Shown: positions 1-9,902 of the stretch, piece after piece
Layout: each line of letters opens with the position of its first letter
How positions within the stretch are numbered: the first letter of the stretch is position 1
DNA from: Planctomycetota bacterium
GTDB taxonomy: Bacteria; Planctomycetota; UBA1135; GCA-002686595
Reading direction: 5' to 3'
NCBI GenBank assembly: GCA_026692705.1
Contig: JAPLOE010000213.1
Coordinates: 1 to 64,000 of the forward strand
DNA length: 64,000 nucleotides
Notes under the pieces: model-generated
The model's input: the letters and a program-made list of their open reading frames with translations, nothing else
Databases searched by the model: none
Told to the model about the DNA's origin: nothing
Position numbers and translations under genes: made by a program

Positions 1-58
1 GATCATCGTCGCGGCGGTCGCGCTCGATCGGCTGCGCGCGCGCGGGAGCGAAGCGTGA
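1..58 (+). CDS. C-terminal fragment of upstream gene (IIVAAVALDRLRARGSEA*), possibly a sugar ABC transporter permease tail
   Basis: Open frame from the window edge to TGA at 56-58, overlapping the GTG of the next gene (GTGA). Identity from a hydrophobic tail only. Confidence 0.35.
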   Translation, partial: IIVAAVALDRLRARGSEA

Positions 59-672
59 CGTTGCTCGAGGTGTGCGTGGATTCCGTGGGCGACCTGCGCA
101 AGGCCGTCGCGGGAGGTGCGCGGCGCATCGAGCTCTGCGCGCGGCTCGATGTCGGTGGCTTGACGCCGACGCGTGGGCTGATGGAGCTCGCGCAGGCGGA
201 AATGAAGCTGCCGATCTGCGCCATGGTGCGGCCGCGCGGCGGCGACTTCACGTACGACGAGGCCGAGCTCGCGTCGATGCGCGCGGACCTCGCGTGGCTC
301 AAGGAACGCAAGGTGATGGCGGCGGTGTTCGGCGTGCTCGGGCGCGACGGGAAGCTGGATGTCGAGCGCATGCGCGAGCTGGTCGCGCTCGCGCGGCCGC
401 TCAAGGTCACTTGCCACCGCGCCTTCGACCGCGTGCCCGATCCGCTGGAGGCGCTCGAGCAGCTCATCGGGCTCGGCGTCGAGCGTGTGCTCACCACCGG
501 CGGAGCGCCGGATGCGTTCGAAGGCCGCGACATGCTGCGCCAGCTCGTCGAGCGCGCGCGCGGCCGCATCGTCGTGCTGGCCGGCGGCGGCGTCCGCGCC
601 CACAACTGGCGCGAGATCGTCGCGCACGCGCGCGTCGGCGAAGTGCACAGCTCGACCGTGTTCCCCACCTGA
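55..672 (+). CDS. cutC: CutC family protein (copper homeostasis/TIM barrel family)
   Basis: Translation MTLLEVCVDSVGDLRKAVAGGARRIELCARLDVGGLTPTRGLM...CHRAFDR...VLTTGGAPDAFEG...VVLAGGGVRAHN matches CutC motifs. Confidence 0.9.
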   Translation: MTLLEVCVDSVGDLRKAVAGGARRIELCARLDVGGLTPTRGLMELAQAEMKLPICAMVRPRGGDFTYDEAELASMRADLAWLKERKVMAAVFGVLGRDGKLDVERMRELVALARPLKVTCHRAFDRVPDPLEALEQLIGLGVERVLTTGGAPDAFEGRDMLRQLVERARGRIVVLAGGGVRAHNWREIVAHARVGEVHSSTVFPT

Positions 673-697
673 ACGCGCACTTGGTATCAAGAAGGGC

Positions 698-2917
698 GTG
701 AAGCCCCTCCTCACAGCGTTGTCCGTCGTTGTCGCGCTCTTCGTTCCGCTCGTGTCGCCGTCGCGCGCCGCGCCGCAGGAAGAAGCGGCGAAATTGCTCG
801 AGGACGTCCGCACCGTCGAGCGCGTGGGCATCCCCGGGCCTATCGCCGTGTTCGGCGACAAGGCCTTCCCGATCGTCACCGGCGGTCACGGCGGCGCGCA
901 GGCGGCGCTGATCGCGGGCGGTCGCATCGGAAGCGGGCGTGTGCTCGTGTTCGGGCACAACGGTTACGCGGGTCCCGCGGCGAAACGGCCCGGCGAGACC
1001 GCGGCGCTGATGAAGAACCTGCTCGTGTGGACCGCGAAATCGAAGGCGAAGGCGCTCAAGGTCGGCACGCTCGGCGGCATGTTCGGCGGCCTGATGGCGG
1101 AGACGGGCTACGAGGTCGTCGCGCTGCCGAACGGGCCGGAGCCCGAAGGTGTGGCGAAGCTCGCGATCATCGGTTGCGCGCCGTTGTCGCTGAGCGACGA
1201 GGAGACCGACTGGCTGATCAAGTACGTCGCCGGCGGCGGAGCGGTGATCTGCGGCGACACGCCGTGGGGCTGGCTGCAGGGGCATCCGAATGAACGTGTC
1301 GAGGAGCGACCGGGGCAGCGGCTGCTCGCGCAGGCGGGGCTCGCGTACGCCGACGGATACACGGAGCCGACGTCGGACAACGGTCAGCTCGCGGCGAACG
1401 TGCCGGATCCGCTGGTGCATGCGGGCCGCGCGCTCGAGCTCATGCTCGCGCTCGAAGCGGGCAAGGCGACCGCGACCGATGCGCAACTCGCGCAGGCGCA
1501 GGTCTCGCTGCAGCTCGCGCTGCGCTGGATGCCCAAGGGCGATGTGGCGTTCCGCGAGCGGCTGGAAAAGCTCGTGAAGGCGAAGGAAGCGAGCCTCGTG
1601 GTCAGCGAGAGCCAGCCGATGAAGCGCTCGAACGCGCTCGGGCGCGCGCTGCTCGCGATCCAGGTCGAGATGCTGCGCAGCGAGCCGATCGGCAAGGTGC
1701 GCGCGCACGCTTCGGCGGCGGATTTTCCCGGCGATGTCGACGCGCCGGCGCAGGTGCTCTCGGCGGAGATCGACGCTTCGCTCGGCGGTTGGCATTCGAC
1801 GGGCGCCTACGCGCGTCCCGGTGCGAAGGTCGAGCTGCAGCTGCCGGCGGAGGCGCTCGGGCGCGGCTTCGCGCTGCGCATCGGCTGCCACGACGACACG
1901 CTGTGGCACCTCGACACGTGGAAGCGCGTGCCCGCGATCACGCTCGAAGTCCCGGCGAACGAACGCACGACGCTCGCGGCCAATCCGTTCGGGGGCCCGG
2001 TGTACGTCGTCGTCCCCGACGGCTGCACGCTCGGCAAGCTGAAGGTGCAGCTGCGCGGAGTCGTGCCGGCACCGCTGTTCGTGCTCGGGCGCACGACGCT
2101 CGAGGAGTGGCGCGACGAGCAGCGCACGCGTCCCGCGCCGTGGGCCGAGCTCAGCTCGCGCAAGCTCGGGATCAGCCTGCCTTCGGCGGCGATCCGCTCG
2201 CTCGACGATCCCAAGGCGCTGATGGAGTTCTGGGACCGCGTGCTCGACGCCGAGGCCGAGCTCGTCGGCGTTCCCAAGGCTCGCCCGCGGCCCGAGCGTT
2301 TCGTGTGCGACCGCCAGATCAGCGCGGGCTACATGCACTCGGGTTATCCGGTGATGACGCACCTCGATGCGGCCGAGCACGTCGTCGCGCTCGACAACCT
2401 GCGGCACGCCAAGGACGTGTGGGGCTTCGTGCACGAGCTCGGCCACAACCTGCAGCGGCCCGAGTGGACCTTCGACGGCACGGGCGAGGTGACGAACAAC
2501 GTGATCGGCCTGTACGCGATCGAGCGCTGCTGCGACCAACGCGGCGAGGATCCGGGGCACGAGGGCGTGTCGAATCCGCCGTCGGTCGAGGCCTATGTCG
2601 CGCGCGGCGCGAAGTTCGACGAGTGGAAGAACGATCCATTCCTCGCGCTCACGATGTACCGGCAGCTGCGCGAGGCGTTTGGCTGGGAGCCGTTCCAGCG
2701 CGTGTTCGCCGAGTACCGCGCGCTCGGGCGCAACGAGCGGCCGCAGGGCGAAGAGGAGAAGCGCGACGAGTGGATGCGGCGCATGTCGGAGGCGACGGGC
2801 AAGAACCTCGGGCCGTTTTTCCAGGCCTGGGGCGTGCCGACGAGCGAGAAGGCGCGGCGCGGGGTCGAGCGGCTCGCGCCATGGATGCCGGCGGGGCTCG
2901 AAAGCAAGGCGAAGTGA
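698..2917 (+). CDS. Secreted M60-like (enhancin/TCAF-type) metallopeptidase
   Basis: Start at GTG 698 gives signal peptide MKPLLTALSVVVALFVPLVSPSRA. HELGHN (HExxH) followed by WTFDGTGEVTNN, as in the peptidase M60 family. Confidence 0.8.
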   Translation: MKPLLTALSVVVALFVPLVSPSRAAPQEEAAKLLEDVRTVERVGIPGPIAVFGDKAFPIVTGGHGGAQAALIAGGRIGSGRVLVFGHNGYAGPAAKRPGETAALMKNLLVWTAKSKAKALKVGTLGGMFGGLMAETGYEVVALPNGPEPEGVAKLAIIGCAPLSLSDEETDWLIKYVAGGGAVICGDTPWGWLQGHPNERVEERPGQRLLAQAGLAYADGYTEPTSDNGQLAANVPDPLVHAGRALELMLALEAGKATATDAQLAQAQVSLQLALRWMPKGDVAFRERLEKLVKAKEASLVVSESQPMKRSNALGRALLAIQVEMLRSEPIGKVRAHASAADFPGDVDAPAQVLSAEIDASLGGWHSTGAYARPGAKVELQLPAEALGRGFALRIGCHDDTLWHLDTWKRVPAITLEVPANERTTLAANPFGGPVYVVVPDGCTLGKLKVQLRGVVPAPLFVLGRTTLEEWRDEQRTRPAPWAELSSRKLGISLPSAAIRSLDDPKALMEFWDRVLDAEAELVGVPKARPRPERFVCDRQISAGYMHSGYPVMTHLDAAEHVVALDNLRHAKDVWGFVHELGHNLQRPEWTFDGTGEVTNNVIGLYAIERCCDQRGEDPGHEGVSNPPSVEAYVARGAKFDEWKNDPFLALTMYRQLREAFGWEPFQRVFAEYRALGRNERPQGEEEKRDEWMRRMSEATGKNLGPFFQAWGVPTSEKARRGVERLAPWMPAGLESKAK

Positions 2918-2924
2918 GCCGAGA

Positions 2925-3839
2925 ATGAGCGCCATGGATTCGATCGATCGTCGCGGCGTCGTGATCGGTGCGGCGGCACTCGCCGCAGCGTGCGCGGTGC
3001 AGGGTTCCGCGGGTGAGGCCGCGAAAGGACAGGAAACTGGCGTGGAGAAGTCACCGAAGACCGGCGGCGAAGTGCAGCAACTGCCGACGTTGTTCGTGTC
3101 GCACGGCGCACCGAACCTCGTGCTCAGCGAACTGCCGGTGAAGCGCTTTCTCGCGTCGCTTGGCACGCGCTACCGGCCGCGCGCGGTGTTGTGCGTGTCG
3201 GCGCACTGGCTGACGAAGGAAGCGACGGTCGACGTCTCGCCCAAGCCGAAGACGATCCACGACTTCTACGGCTTCGAGGACGAGCTCTACCAGATGCGCT
3301 ACGCGGCGCCGGGAGCGATCGAGCTCGCCACGGAGATCGCGGACACGCTCGCGACGGCCGGTGTCGCCGCGCGCAAGGAAGAGCGTGGGCTCGACCACGG
3401 TGCGTGGGTGCCGCTGATGCTCGCGTACAAGGACGCGAACGTGCCGGTGACGCAGCTCTCGCTGCAACCGGGGCGCAACACCGAGCACCACTACAAGCTC
3501 GGGCTCGCGCTGCAGGCGCTGCGCAAGCAGGGCGTGCTCGTGATCGGTTCCGGCGGCGCGACGCACAACCTCGACGAGATCGGCCCGGGCGACACGTTGC
3601 CGAAGTGGGCGGCGGAGTTCGACACGTGGCTCGACGAGCGCGCGCACGCCGGCGACGCGAAGGCGCTGATGGAGTACCGCAAGGTCGCGCCGAACGCGGT
3701 GCGCAACCATCCGAGCGAGGACCACTACCTGCCGATCCTTGTCGCGCTCGGCGCCGCCGGCGAGAAGGCGAAGGCGAAGACGCTGCACGAGAGCGCCGCC
3801 TACGGCTCGCTCTCGCTGCGCGCGTTCGAGTTCGCCTGA
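2925..3839 (+). CDS. LigB/DODA-type extradiol dioxygenase family protein with Tat-like/lipobox N-terminus
   Basis: TLFVSHGAPNLVL, PRAVLCVSAHW, HDFYGFEDELYQMRYAAPG, GLDHGAWVPL and GSGGATHNL match the DODA/YgiD family. N-terminus RRGVVIGAAALAAACA. Confidence 0.85.
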   Translation: MSAMDSIDRRGVVIGAAALAAACAVQGSAGEAAKGQETGVEKSPKTGGEVQQLPTLFVSHGAPNLVLSELPVKRFLASLGTRYRPRAVLCVSAHWLTKEATVDVSPKPKTIHDFYGFEDELYQMRYAAPGAIELATEIADTLATAGVAARKEERGLDHGAWVPLMLAYKDANVPVTQLSLQPGRNTEHHYKLGLALQALRKQGVLVIGSGGATHNLDEIGPGDTLPKWAAEFDTWLDERAHAGDAKALMEYRKVAPNAVRNHPSEDHYLPILVALGAAGEKAKAKTLHESAAYGSLSLRAFEFA

Positions 3840-3846
3840 GCGAAGT

Positions 3847-6078
3847 TCAGTCGGCGAGCGAGAGCACGACACGCTCCCCGGCCTTCAGCGTGCCGACGAG
3901 ATCCGTGCCCTTGCGCTCCAGGACCGCGCCGTCAGCCTTGAACGGCGCTCCGCCGAACGGATCGCGCAGGCGCAGCTCGCCGCCAAGCTCGGACACGACC
4001 GTCACGGATCGTGTGCGTCCGGCGATACGCTTCGCGGACACGCGGAACGCTCCTTCGGCGCGCAGGTTGTCGAACTCAACGTCCGTCCAGCGCTCGCTCG
4101 TCGCCGGGAACACGCGCACGACGCCGCCCCAGCTCTGCAGCAGCATCTCGTGCACCGCCTGCGCGGCGAGCATGTTGCCCTCGAGCGTGAACGGCCGGTA
4201 CGTGAACTTCGACAGGCCCTTGCCCGACTGGTCTCCGTTCAGGTGGAAGCCGTTGCGGCCCGTGAAGGCGAGGTAGTTCTCGAGTTGCGCGAGCGCCTTC
4301 TCAGGCCTTCCCGTGCGCGCGAGCATGCACGAGAACCACGAGAAGCTGTAGCCGGTCCACCAGTCGCCGCCGTGGCGCTCGAGCTGCTCGAGCGTCGCGT
4401 CGATCGTGTGGCGCTCGCTCTCGCTGCCTTCGATGGTGATCGTCCCCAGCGGATGGATCGCCATCGCGTGCGAGAAGTGGCGGTGCGAGCTGTCGTAGGG
4501 CAGGCCGCGCGCGAACGTCAGCGCGCCACTCTCCGCATCGACGTCGAGCGGCTCGAGGCGCGCGAGCACGTCGCTCCATTTCGCCGCCTCTTCCGCGCGG
4601 CCGAGCTCGTTCGCCTGACGCGCGAGCGCGCCGAACAGCCAACGCAGGAGCGCTTGGTCGTAGTTCGAGTTCGGCGCCAGCCACGAGCGCGGCGAGTTGT
4701 CGAAGATCTCCGGACTCGACGAGAGCGGCAGGCGCAAGTGGCCGGCGCTGTCGGGCGCGAGCAACGCCGCGAGCGCGCGCCCCGCCTGCGCGCACCACGG
4801 ATGCACAACGCTCTCGAGGAACTTGCGATCGCGCGTGTAGCGCCAATGCTCGTCGAACAGCAACGCAAGCCACGCCGTGTTCGTCGGCGAGAGCGAATAC
4901 TGCCCCCAGCCCCCCATCGCGCGCCCTTCGAGCGTCATCACGCCCGGCACGACGAGACCGTCGACGGCGTAGAAAGAGCGCGCAAAGCGCTCGAACGTCG
5001 GCTGCAGGTTCGCGAGGTGCTGCAGGAAGCACAGCCCGGCTTCCGCATGCCCCATCGGCAGTTGCGCGATGTACGTCGTCTGCGTGTTGAGGTCGTTGTG
5101 GTAGTCGCCCTTCCACGGCGGCAGGCCACCTTCGTCCGCGGTCCACAGGCCTTGCAGCGCGATCGGTGCGCCGCCGCGACCGAGCTGGTCGACGCGCGAG
5201 CCCGCGCCGTAGAGGTAACGCACGAGGTCGTACTGCGCCTGGATGCGCTCGTCCGGCACGCGCACGCTCGAAGCGCCCCAGTGCTCCTTCCACCACGATT
5301 CATGCCACTGCTGCAGGAGCCACTCGTACGGCATCGCGACCTGCAGCTGCGCACCGACGCCGAGCCAGCTGTCGAGCGACTCGCCCTCGCGCGGCGCGTG
5401 GTCGCGCTTGCCCACGTGGATCAGCAGCGTCGAGCCCTGCTCGTCGTCGTGGCGCACGCACGCGACACCGTACGCCCCGCCCTGCGCCGCTTCCTGCACG
5501 TACCACTGGCGTTCGCCGTCGGACACCACGCTCGCGGGCGCGTAGTCGAGCCGCTTCACGGCCTGCGGAGGCACGAGGCGGACTTGCGGCTTCGCTCCGT
5601 CGACGCGCACGACCGTGTACGGAAGCGTCGCGCTCACGTGCAGCCGCACCGTCGTCGCTCCGAGCTCAACTCTTGCCTGCGCACTTGCCAGATCGAGCGA
5701 GAACCGCTGCACGTTCGTGCCTTCAGGGAACACGAGCTCGATGCGCCCGCCCGGCAGCTTCGTCGGGTACGGCACCGTGTCGTAGGGCACGTCGAAGAGC
5801 TCGTGCAGCTTCTGCTGCGGCCCGTTCGCGACGAGTTCCTTCATCGTCGCGTAGGTCCAGTCCTCGCGTTGGAGCATGTCGGGCGTGCGCTCGTCCCACA
5901 GGTCGCCGCGGTCGAGCGAGAGCCGCACGACGTTGCCTTCGCCCCACACGAGCACGCCCTGCGCGCCATTTCCCAGCGGCAATCCGTCATCCCAACGCGA
6001 CACGGGCGCCTCGAGCACGAGCGGCGCCGGAACGTGCGGCGCCTGCGCGACGACGGCCAGAAATAGCAACTCAAGCAT
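3847..6078 (-). CDS. Glycoside hydrolase family 95-like (alpha-L-fucosidase type)
   Basis: RWDDGLPLGNGAQGVLVWG...LSLDRGDLWDERTP...GLWTADEGGLPPWKGDYHNDLNTQ...PWCAQAGRALA is the GH95 pattern; signal peptide. Confidence 0.85.
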   Translation of the reverse strand: MLELLFLAVVAQAPHVPAPLVLEAPVSRWDDGLPLGNGAQGVLVWGEGNVVRLSLDRGDLWDERTPDMLQREDWTYATMKELVANGPQQKLHELFDVPYDTVPYPTKLPGGRIELVFPEGTNVQRFSLDLASAQARVELGATTVRLHVSATLPYTVVRVDGAKPQVRLVPPQAVKRLDYAPASVVSDGERQWYVQEAAQGGAYGVACVRHDDEQGSTLLIHVGKRDHAPREGESLDSWLGVGAQLQVAMPYEWLLQQWHESWWKEHWGASSVRVPDERIQAQYDLVRYLYGAGSRVDQLGRGGAPIALQGLWTADEGGLPPWKGDYHNDLNTQTTYIAQLPMGHAEAGLCFLQHLANLQPTFERFARSFYAVDGLVVPGVMTLEGRAMGGWGQYSLSPTNTAWLALLFDEHWRYTRDRKFLESVVHPWCAQAGRALAALLAPDSAGHLRLPLSSSPEIFDNSPRSWLAPNSNYDQALLRWLFGALARQANELGRAEEAAKWSDVLARLEPLDVDAESGALTFARGLPYDSSHRHFSHAMAIHPLGTITIEGSESERHTIDATLEQLERHGGDWWTGYSFSWFSCMLARTGRPEKALAQLENYLAFTGRNGFHLNGDQSGKGLSKFTYRPFTLEGNMLAAQAVHEMLLQSWGGVVRVFPATSERWTDVEFDNLRAEGAFRVSAKRIAGRTRSVTVVSELGGELRLRDPFGGAPFKADGAVLERKGTDLVGTLKAGERVVLSLAD

Positions 6079-6409
6079 GGTGGAACACCTCGCGCATCTG
6101 CGCCCACCACTCGCCGGGTTGGCGCGTGCCGACGGGCTCCTGGCAAGGCTCGGTGAGCTTCCACCAGCGCTGCGTCTCCGGATCCGCCGCCATGCGCGCC
6201 ATGTCCGCCGCGAAATCCGCGCCCACGTGCTCGAAACACGCGAACAGGTAGTCGCGGCCGTCGTCCAGGCGTTGCAGGAAGATCGAGTAGTTGCGCAGGT
6301 TGCAGTCGTGGATGCGCGCGAGCACTCCCGGCCAGACCTCCGCGTGCAGGCGAACGTACTCGTCGACCTTCTCCGGCCGCAGCCGGATCACCATTCCGTA
6401 GCGCTTCAT
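6071..6409 (-). CDS. L-rhamnose/L-fucose mutarotase family protein (RhaM/DUF718)
   Basis: MKRYGMVIRLRPEKVDEYVRLHAEVWPGVLARIHDCNLRNYSIFL is characteristic. Overlaps the GH95 start by 8 bp. Confidence 0.9.
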   Translation of the reverse strand: MKRYGMVIRLRPEKVDEYVRLHAEVWPGVLARIHDCNLRNYSIFLQRLDDGRDYLFACFEHVGADFAADMARMAADPETQRWWKLTEPCQEPVGTRQPGEWWAQMREVFHHA

Positions 6410-6445
6410 GCTCGCGACTCTATCGCGCCGCGTTACAACGTTCCC

Positions 6446-7528
6446 ATGCTCCCCCTGCTGTTCCTCGCGCTCCAGGACGCCCCTGCGTTTCTCGACCTTT
6501 CCGCGGATTCGGCGCGGCGCGTCGTCGTCGACCGCGAGCCGGGGAAGTACCTCGGCCATCCGACGACGGCACTGCTCGGCGACGGCCGCACCATCCTGTG
6601 CGCCTATCCCGAAGGCCACGGGCGCGGCGCGATCCGCTTGGTGCGCAGCGAGGACGGTGGCGCGAGCTGGAGCAAGCCCTTGCCCGTTCCCGCGAGCTTC
6701 GCGACGAGCCTCGAGACGCCGACGCTGCATCGTTTCGCGCTGCCCGACGGCCGCGAGCGCGTGCTGCTCTTCTCCGGCCTCAACCCCGCGCGCCTCTCGC
6801 ACTCAGACGACGGCGGCCGCACGTGGACCGAGCTCGCGCCCGCGGGCAGCTGGGGCGGCATCGTGGTGATGTCGAGCGTCGCGCGGCTCGCCGACGGCAC
6901 GCTCGGCGCGTTCTTCCACGACGACGGGCGCTTTTTCGCCGCCGGAGGCAAGGCCGCGGGCACGTTCACGCTCTTGCAGAGTTTCTCGAAGGATCTGGGC
7001 CTTTCGTGGAGCGAGCCCGAGCCGATCTGGAGCGGCAGCGACGTGCACCTGTGCGAGCCGGGCCTCGTGCGCTCGCCCGACGGCAAGCGCCTCGCGCTGC
7101 TGCTGCGCGAGAACCGCCGCGCGAAACCGTCGCAGGTGATGCTCTCCGACGACGAGGCGCGCTCGTGGGGCCAGCCGCGCGAGCTGAATGCGGCGCTCAC
7201 GGGCGACCGCCACGTCGGCGTCCACTCGCTCGACGGCCGACTCGTGGTGACGTTCCGCGACATGGCGCCGGAAAGCCCGACGCGCGGTGACTGGCTCGCC
7301 TGGGTCGGCCGCTTCGACGACCTCGAGCGCGCCGGCGCCGGCGAGCTGCGCGTGCGCCTCGCCGGCAACCACCACGACTACGACTGCGGTTATGCCGGCC
7401 TCGAGCTGCTCGCCGACGGCACGTTCGTCGCGACGAGCTACGGCCACTGGACCGAGGGCGAGCAACCCTTCGTGATCAGCGTGCGCTTCACGCTCGCAGA
7501 GCTCGACCGCCTTCGCGCGCAGCGGTGA
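6446..7528 (+). CDS. Secreted BNR-repeat sialidase/exo-alpha-sialidase-like protein
   Basis: SEDGGASWSKPLPVP, SHSDDGGRTWTEL and FSKDLGLSWSEPEPIW Asp-box repeats. Confidence 0.85.
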   Translation: MLPLLFLALQDAPAFLDLSADSARRVVVDREPGKYLGHPTTALLGDGRTILCAYPEGHGRGAIRLVRSEDGGASWSKPLPVPASFATSLETPTLHRFALPDGRERVLLFSGLNPARLSHSDDGGRTWTELAPAGSWGGIVVMSSVARLADGTLGAFFHDDGRFFAAGGKAAGTFTLLQSFSKDLGLSWSEPEPIWSGSDVHLCEPGLVRSPDGKRLALLLRENRRAKPSQVMLSDDEARSWGQPRELNAALTGDRHVGVHSLDGRLVVTFRDMAPESPTRGDWLAWVGRFDDLERAGAGELRVRLAGNHHDYDCGYAGLELLADGTFVATSYGHWTEGEQPFVISVRFTLAELDRLRAQR

Positions 7529-7616
7529 AAGCCCGCGCCGCCGCTCGCGCAACCCGCTCCGGAACTCGGTATCGTCCGCGCGGTCCCGTCCCGCCCCCAC
7601 GAGCATCAGGCCAGCC

Positions 7617-8870
7617 ATGAGCACGAGCGCGCCCCCCGCACCCGCGATCCAGTCCCGCCTCTCGGTGATGATGTTCCTCCAGTTCTTCGTCTGGGGCGCG
7701 TGGTACGTGTCCATGACGGGCTGGATGAAGCAGGTCGGTCTCGGCGGACCCGACGGCGTGGTCGGCTGGGCCTACACCGTCGGCCCGATCGCCGCCTGCA
7801 TCTCGCCGTTCTTCCTCGGCATGATCGCCGACCGCTACTTCGCCACGCAGCGCGTGCTCGCGGCGATGCACGTCATCGGCGGCGCGATCCTGCTCGCCGT
7901 TCCCGCGATCGCCACCGGAGCCGGCGCCGGCGCGACGATGGGCTTCACGCACCCGTACATCCTCGCGCTCTTCGCGCACATGCTCTTCTACATGCCGACG
8001 GTGGGCCTCACGACGACGCTGAGCCTCGCCAACATGACGGCGCCGGAGAAGCAGTTCCCGATCGTGCGCGTGTGGGGCACGATCGGCTGGATCGCGGCCG
8101 GAATCGTGGTGAGCCAGCTTCCGAGCGGCGACAAGAGCCCGGCGCAGTTCTGGCTCGCGGGCGGCGCGTCGATCCTGCTCGCGCTGTACTCGCTGACGCT
8201 CCCCAACACGCCTCCGCCCGGCAAGGGCAAGGCGGTGAGCGCGCGCGAGCTGCTCGGCCTCGACTCGCTCGCGCTGATGAAGTCCGCGCCCTACGCGATC
8301 TTCATCCTGTGCTCGTTCCTGATCTGCATCCCGCTCGCGGGCTACTACAACCAGGCGCGCGGCTTCGTCGAGGCGATCGGCGACACGAACTCGACCTTCA
8401 CCATGACCTACGGACAGATGTCCGAGATCCTGTTCATGGTGACGATGCCGCTGTTCTTCCGGCGCCTGGGCGTCAAGTGGATGCTCGCGGTCGGCATGCT
8501 CGCGTGGGTCGTGCGTTACGGCCTGTTCAGCTTCGCCGCGAACGACCACGTGATCTGGATGGCGATCATCGCGATCGTGCTGCACGGCATCTGCTACGAC
8601 TTCTTCTTCGTCACGGGCTTCCTGTACGTCGACCGCAAGGCGCCGCGCGAGCTGCGCGGCCAGGCGCAGGGCTTCCTCGTGCTCGTCACGCAGGGCCTCG
8701 GCCTCGGCCTCGGTGCGCAGGTCGTGGCGCGGCTCCTCGCATCGAACACGAACAGCGAAAGCGTCGTGAACTGGCAGCACTTCTGGGGCGTGCTCGCGGC
8801 GGCCGCGCTCGGAGTGTTCCTCATCTTCGTGCTGCTCTTCCGCGACAAGGCCGCGGAACAGGCGGAGTGA
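7617..8870 (+). CDS. MFS transporter, nucleoside:H+ symporter (NupG/XapB)-like
   Basis: SRLSVMMFLQFFVWGAWYVSMTGWM...SPFFLGMIADRYFATQRVLA and about 12 hydrophobic segments. Confidence 0.85.
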   Translation: MSTSAPPAPAIQSRLSVMMFLQFFVWGAWYVSMTGWMKQVGLGGPDGVVGWAYTVGPIAACISPFFLGMIADRYFATQRVLAAMHVIGGAILLAVPAIATGAGAGATMGFTHPYILALFAHMLFYMPTVGLTTTLSLANMTAPEKQFPIVRVWGTIGWIAAGIVVSQLPSGDKSPAQFWLAGGASILLALYSLTLPNTPPPGKGKAVSARELLGLDSLALMKSAPYAIFILCSFLICIPLAGYYNQARGFVEAIGDTNSTFTMTYGQMSEILFMVTMPLFFRRLGVKWMLAVGMLAWVVRYGLFSFAANDHVIWMAIIAIVLHGICYDFFFVTGFLYVDRKAPRELRGQAQGFLVLVTQGLGLGLGAQVVARLLASNTNSESVVNWQHFWGVLAAAALGVFLIFVLLFRDKAAEQAE

Positions 8871-8939
8871 CGGCGGTGGCGCGCGTCGGCGACGGGCGAG
8901 CGGCGTTCGAGCCGCGCCGCGTCGCCGACGACGCACGGA

Positions 8940-9512
8940 GTGCGCGTGCCGAAGCTGCGCGAGCTCGCGGCGGAGCTCGCGCGCCGCAAGCCGACGCTCG
9001 ACGAAGCATGCGAGCTGCTGGACGAGCTCGGGCGCGATGCGCAACGCGACGAATTCCTCGTCGGCGTGTTCGTGCTCGCGAAACAGGGCAAGGCGCTCGC
9101 GAGGCTCGAGTGGAAGCGTTTCGGGCGCTGGATCGCGAAGCTCGACAACTGGGAAACGTGCGACCAGCTCGCGATGGGCGTCGCCGCGCCGTGCGTCGCG
9201 GCGCGCAAGGAACTGGAGCGGGAGCTGCTCGCTCTCACAGGCGCCGCGAGCCCGTGGACGCGCCGTTTCGCGCTCGCGACGGCGGCCGCGCTCAACCAGA
9301 AAGGCCGTGAGCGCGTCGACCTGACGTTGCGGATCTGCACCGAGCTCGCCGCGAGCCGCGAACCGACGCTGGTGAAGGCCCTGTCCTGGGCGTTGCGCGA
9401 GGCCGGCGGCCACGACCGCGCGCGTGTGCTCGTTTTCCTCGAGAAAAATGCCGCAGTCTTGCACCGCAGCGTGCTGCGCGAAGTCGCGGCGGCCCTCGGC
9501 CGCGGCACCTGA
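8940..9512 (+). CDS. DNA alkylation repeat (AlkD-like) HEAT-type protein
   Basis: AKLDNWETCDQLAMGVA...SPWTRRFALATAAALNQKG resembles the AlkD/HEAT-like family. Confidence 0.65.
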   Translation: MRVPKLRELAAELARRKPTLDEACELLDELGRDAQRDEFLVGVFVLAKQGKALARLEWKRFGRWIAKLDNWETCDQLAMGVAAPCVAARKELERELLALTGAASPWTRRFALATAAALNQKGRERVDLTLRICTELAASREPTLVKALSWALREAGGHDRARVLVFLEKNAAVLHRSVLREVAAALGRGT

Positions 9513-9627
9513 ATCCGAGCCAGCTTGCGCGTCGACGAGAGGCGCCGCTAACCTCGCCCGCTCTGCGCGTTAGCTGGTCGGGTTCCGACCGCTCGAGCAC
9601 CCCCACCGGCACTTCCAGGAGCTTCCC

Positions 9628-9891
9628 ATGCGCCCCCATCGCGGCACCATGATCCTCGTCTTCGGCATCCTCGGCCTCGTCTGCTGCGTCGCCTTCGGCA
9701 TCGCGGCCTGGGTGATGGGCTCCGCCGACGAGAAGGCGATCGCCGCCGGTCAGATGGACCCCGCGGGCCTGGGCTCGACCAAGGCTGGCCGCATCTGCGG
9801 CATGATCTCGGTGATCCTGAACATCCTCGGCATCATCGGCTACGCGATCTTCTTCGTGATGCTCGCCGCCGGCGGCGCCCTGAGCCAGTGA
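9628..9891 (+). CDS. Small two-TM membrane protein (DUF4190/CCC-motif-like)
   Basis: 87 aa with two hydrophobic segments (ILVFGILGLVCCVAFGIAAWVMG; MISVILNILGIIGYAIFFVMLAAG). Confidence 0.6.
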   Translation: MRPHRGTMILVFGILGLVCCVAFGIAAWVMGSADEKAIAAGQMDPAGLGSTKAGRICGMISVILNILGIIGYAIFFVMLAAGGALSQ

Positions 9892-9902
9892 TCGCGCGCT
9901 GA

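Noticed and set aside
491-3166. 891-aa minus-strand ORF antisense to the M60-like and dioxygenase genes
   Set aside because: No recognisable motifs, Arg-rich; the plus strand has clear families.
9568-9600. tRNA-like segment GCGTTAGCTGGTCGGGTTCCGACC near 9570
   Set aside because: Only a local hairpin (GGTCGG-gtt-CCGACC); no acceptor stem, anticodon arm or CCA-compatible layout.
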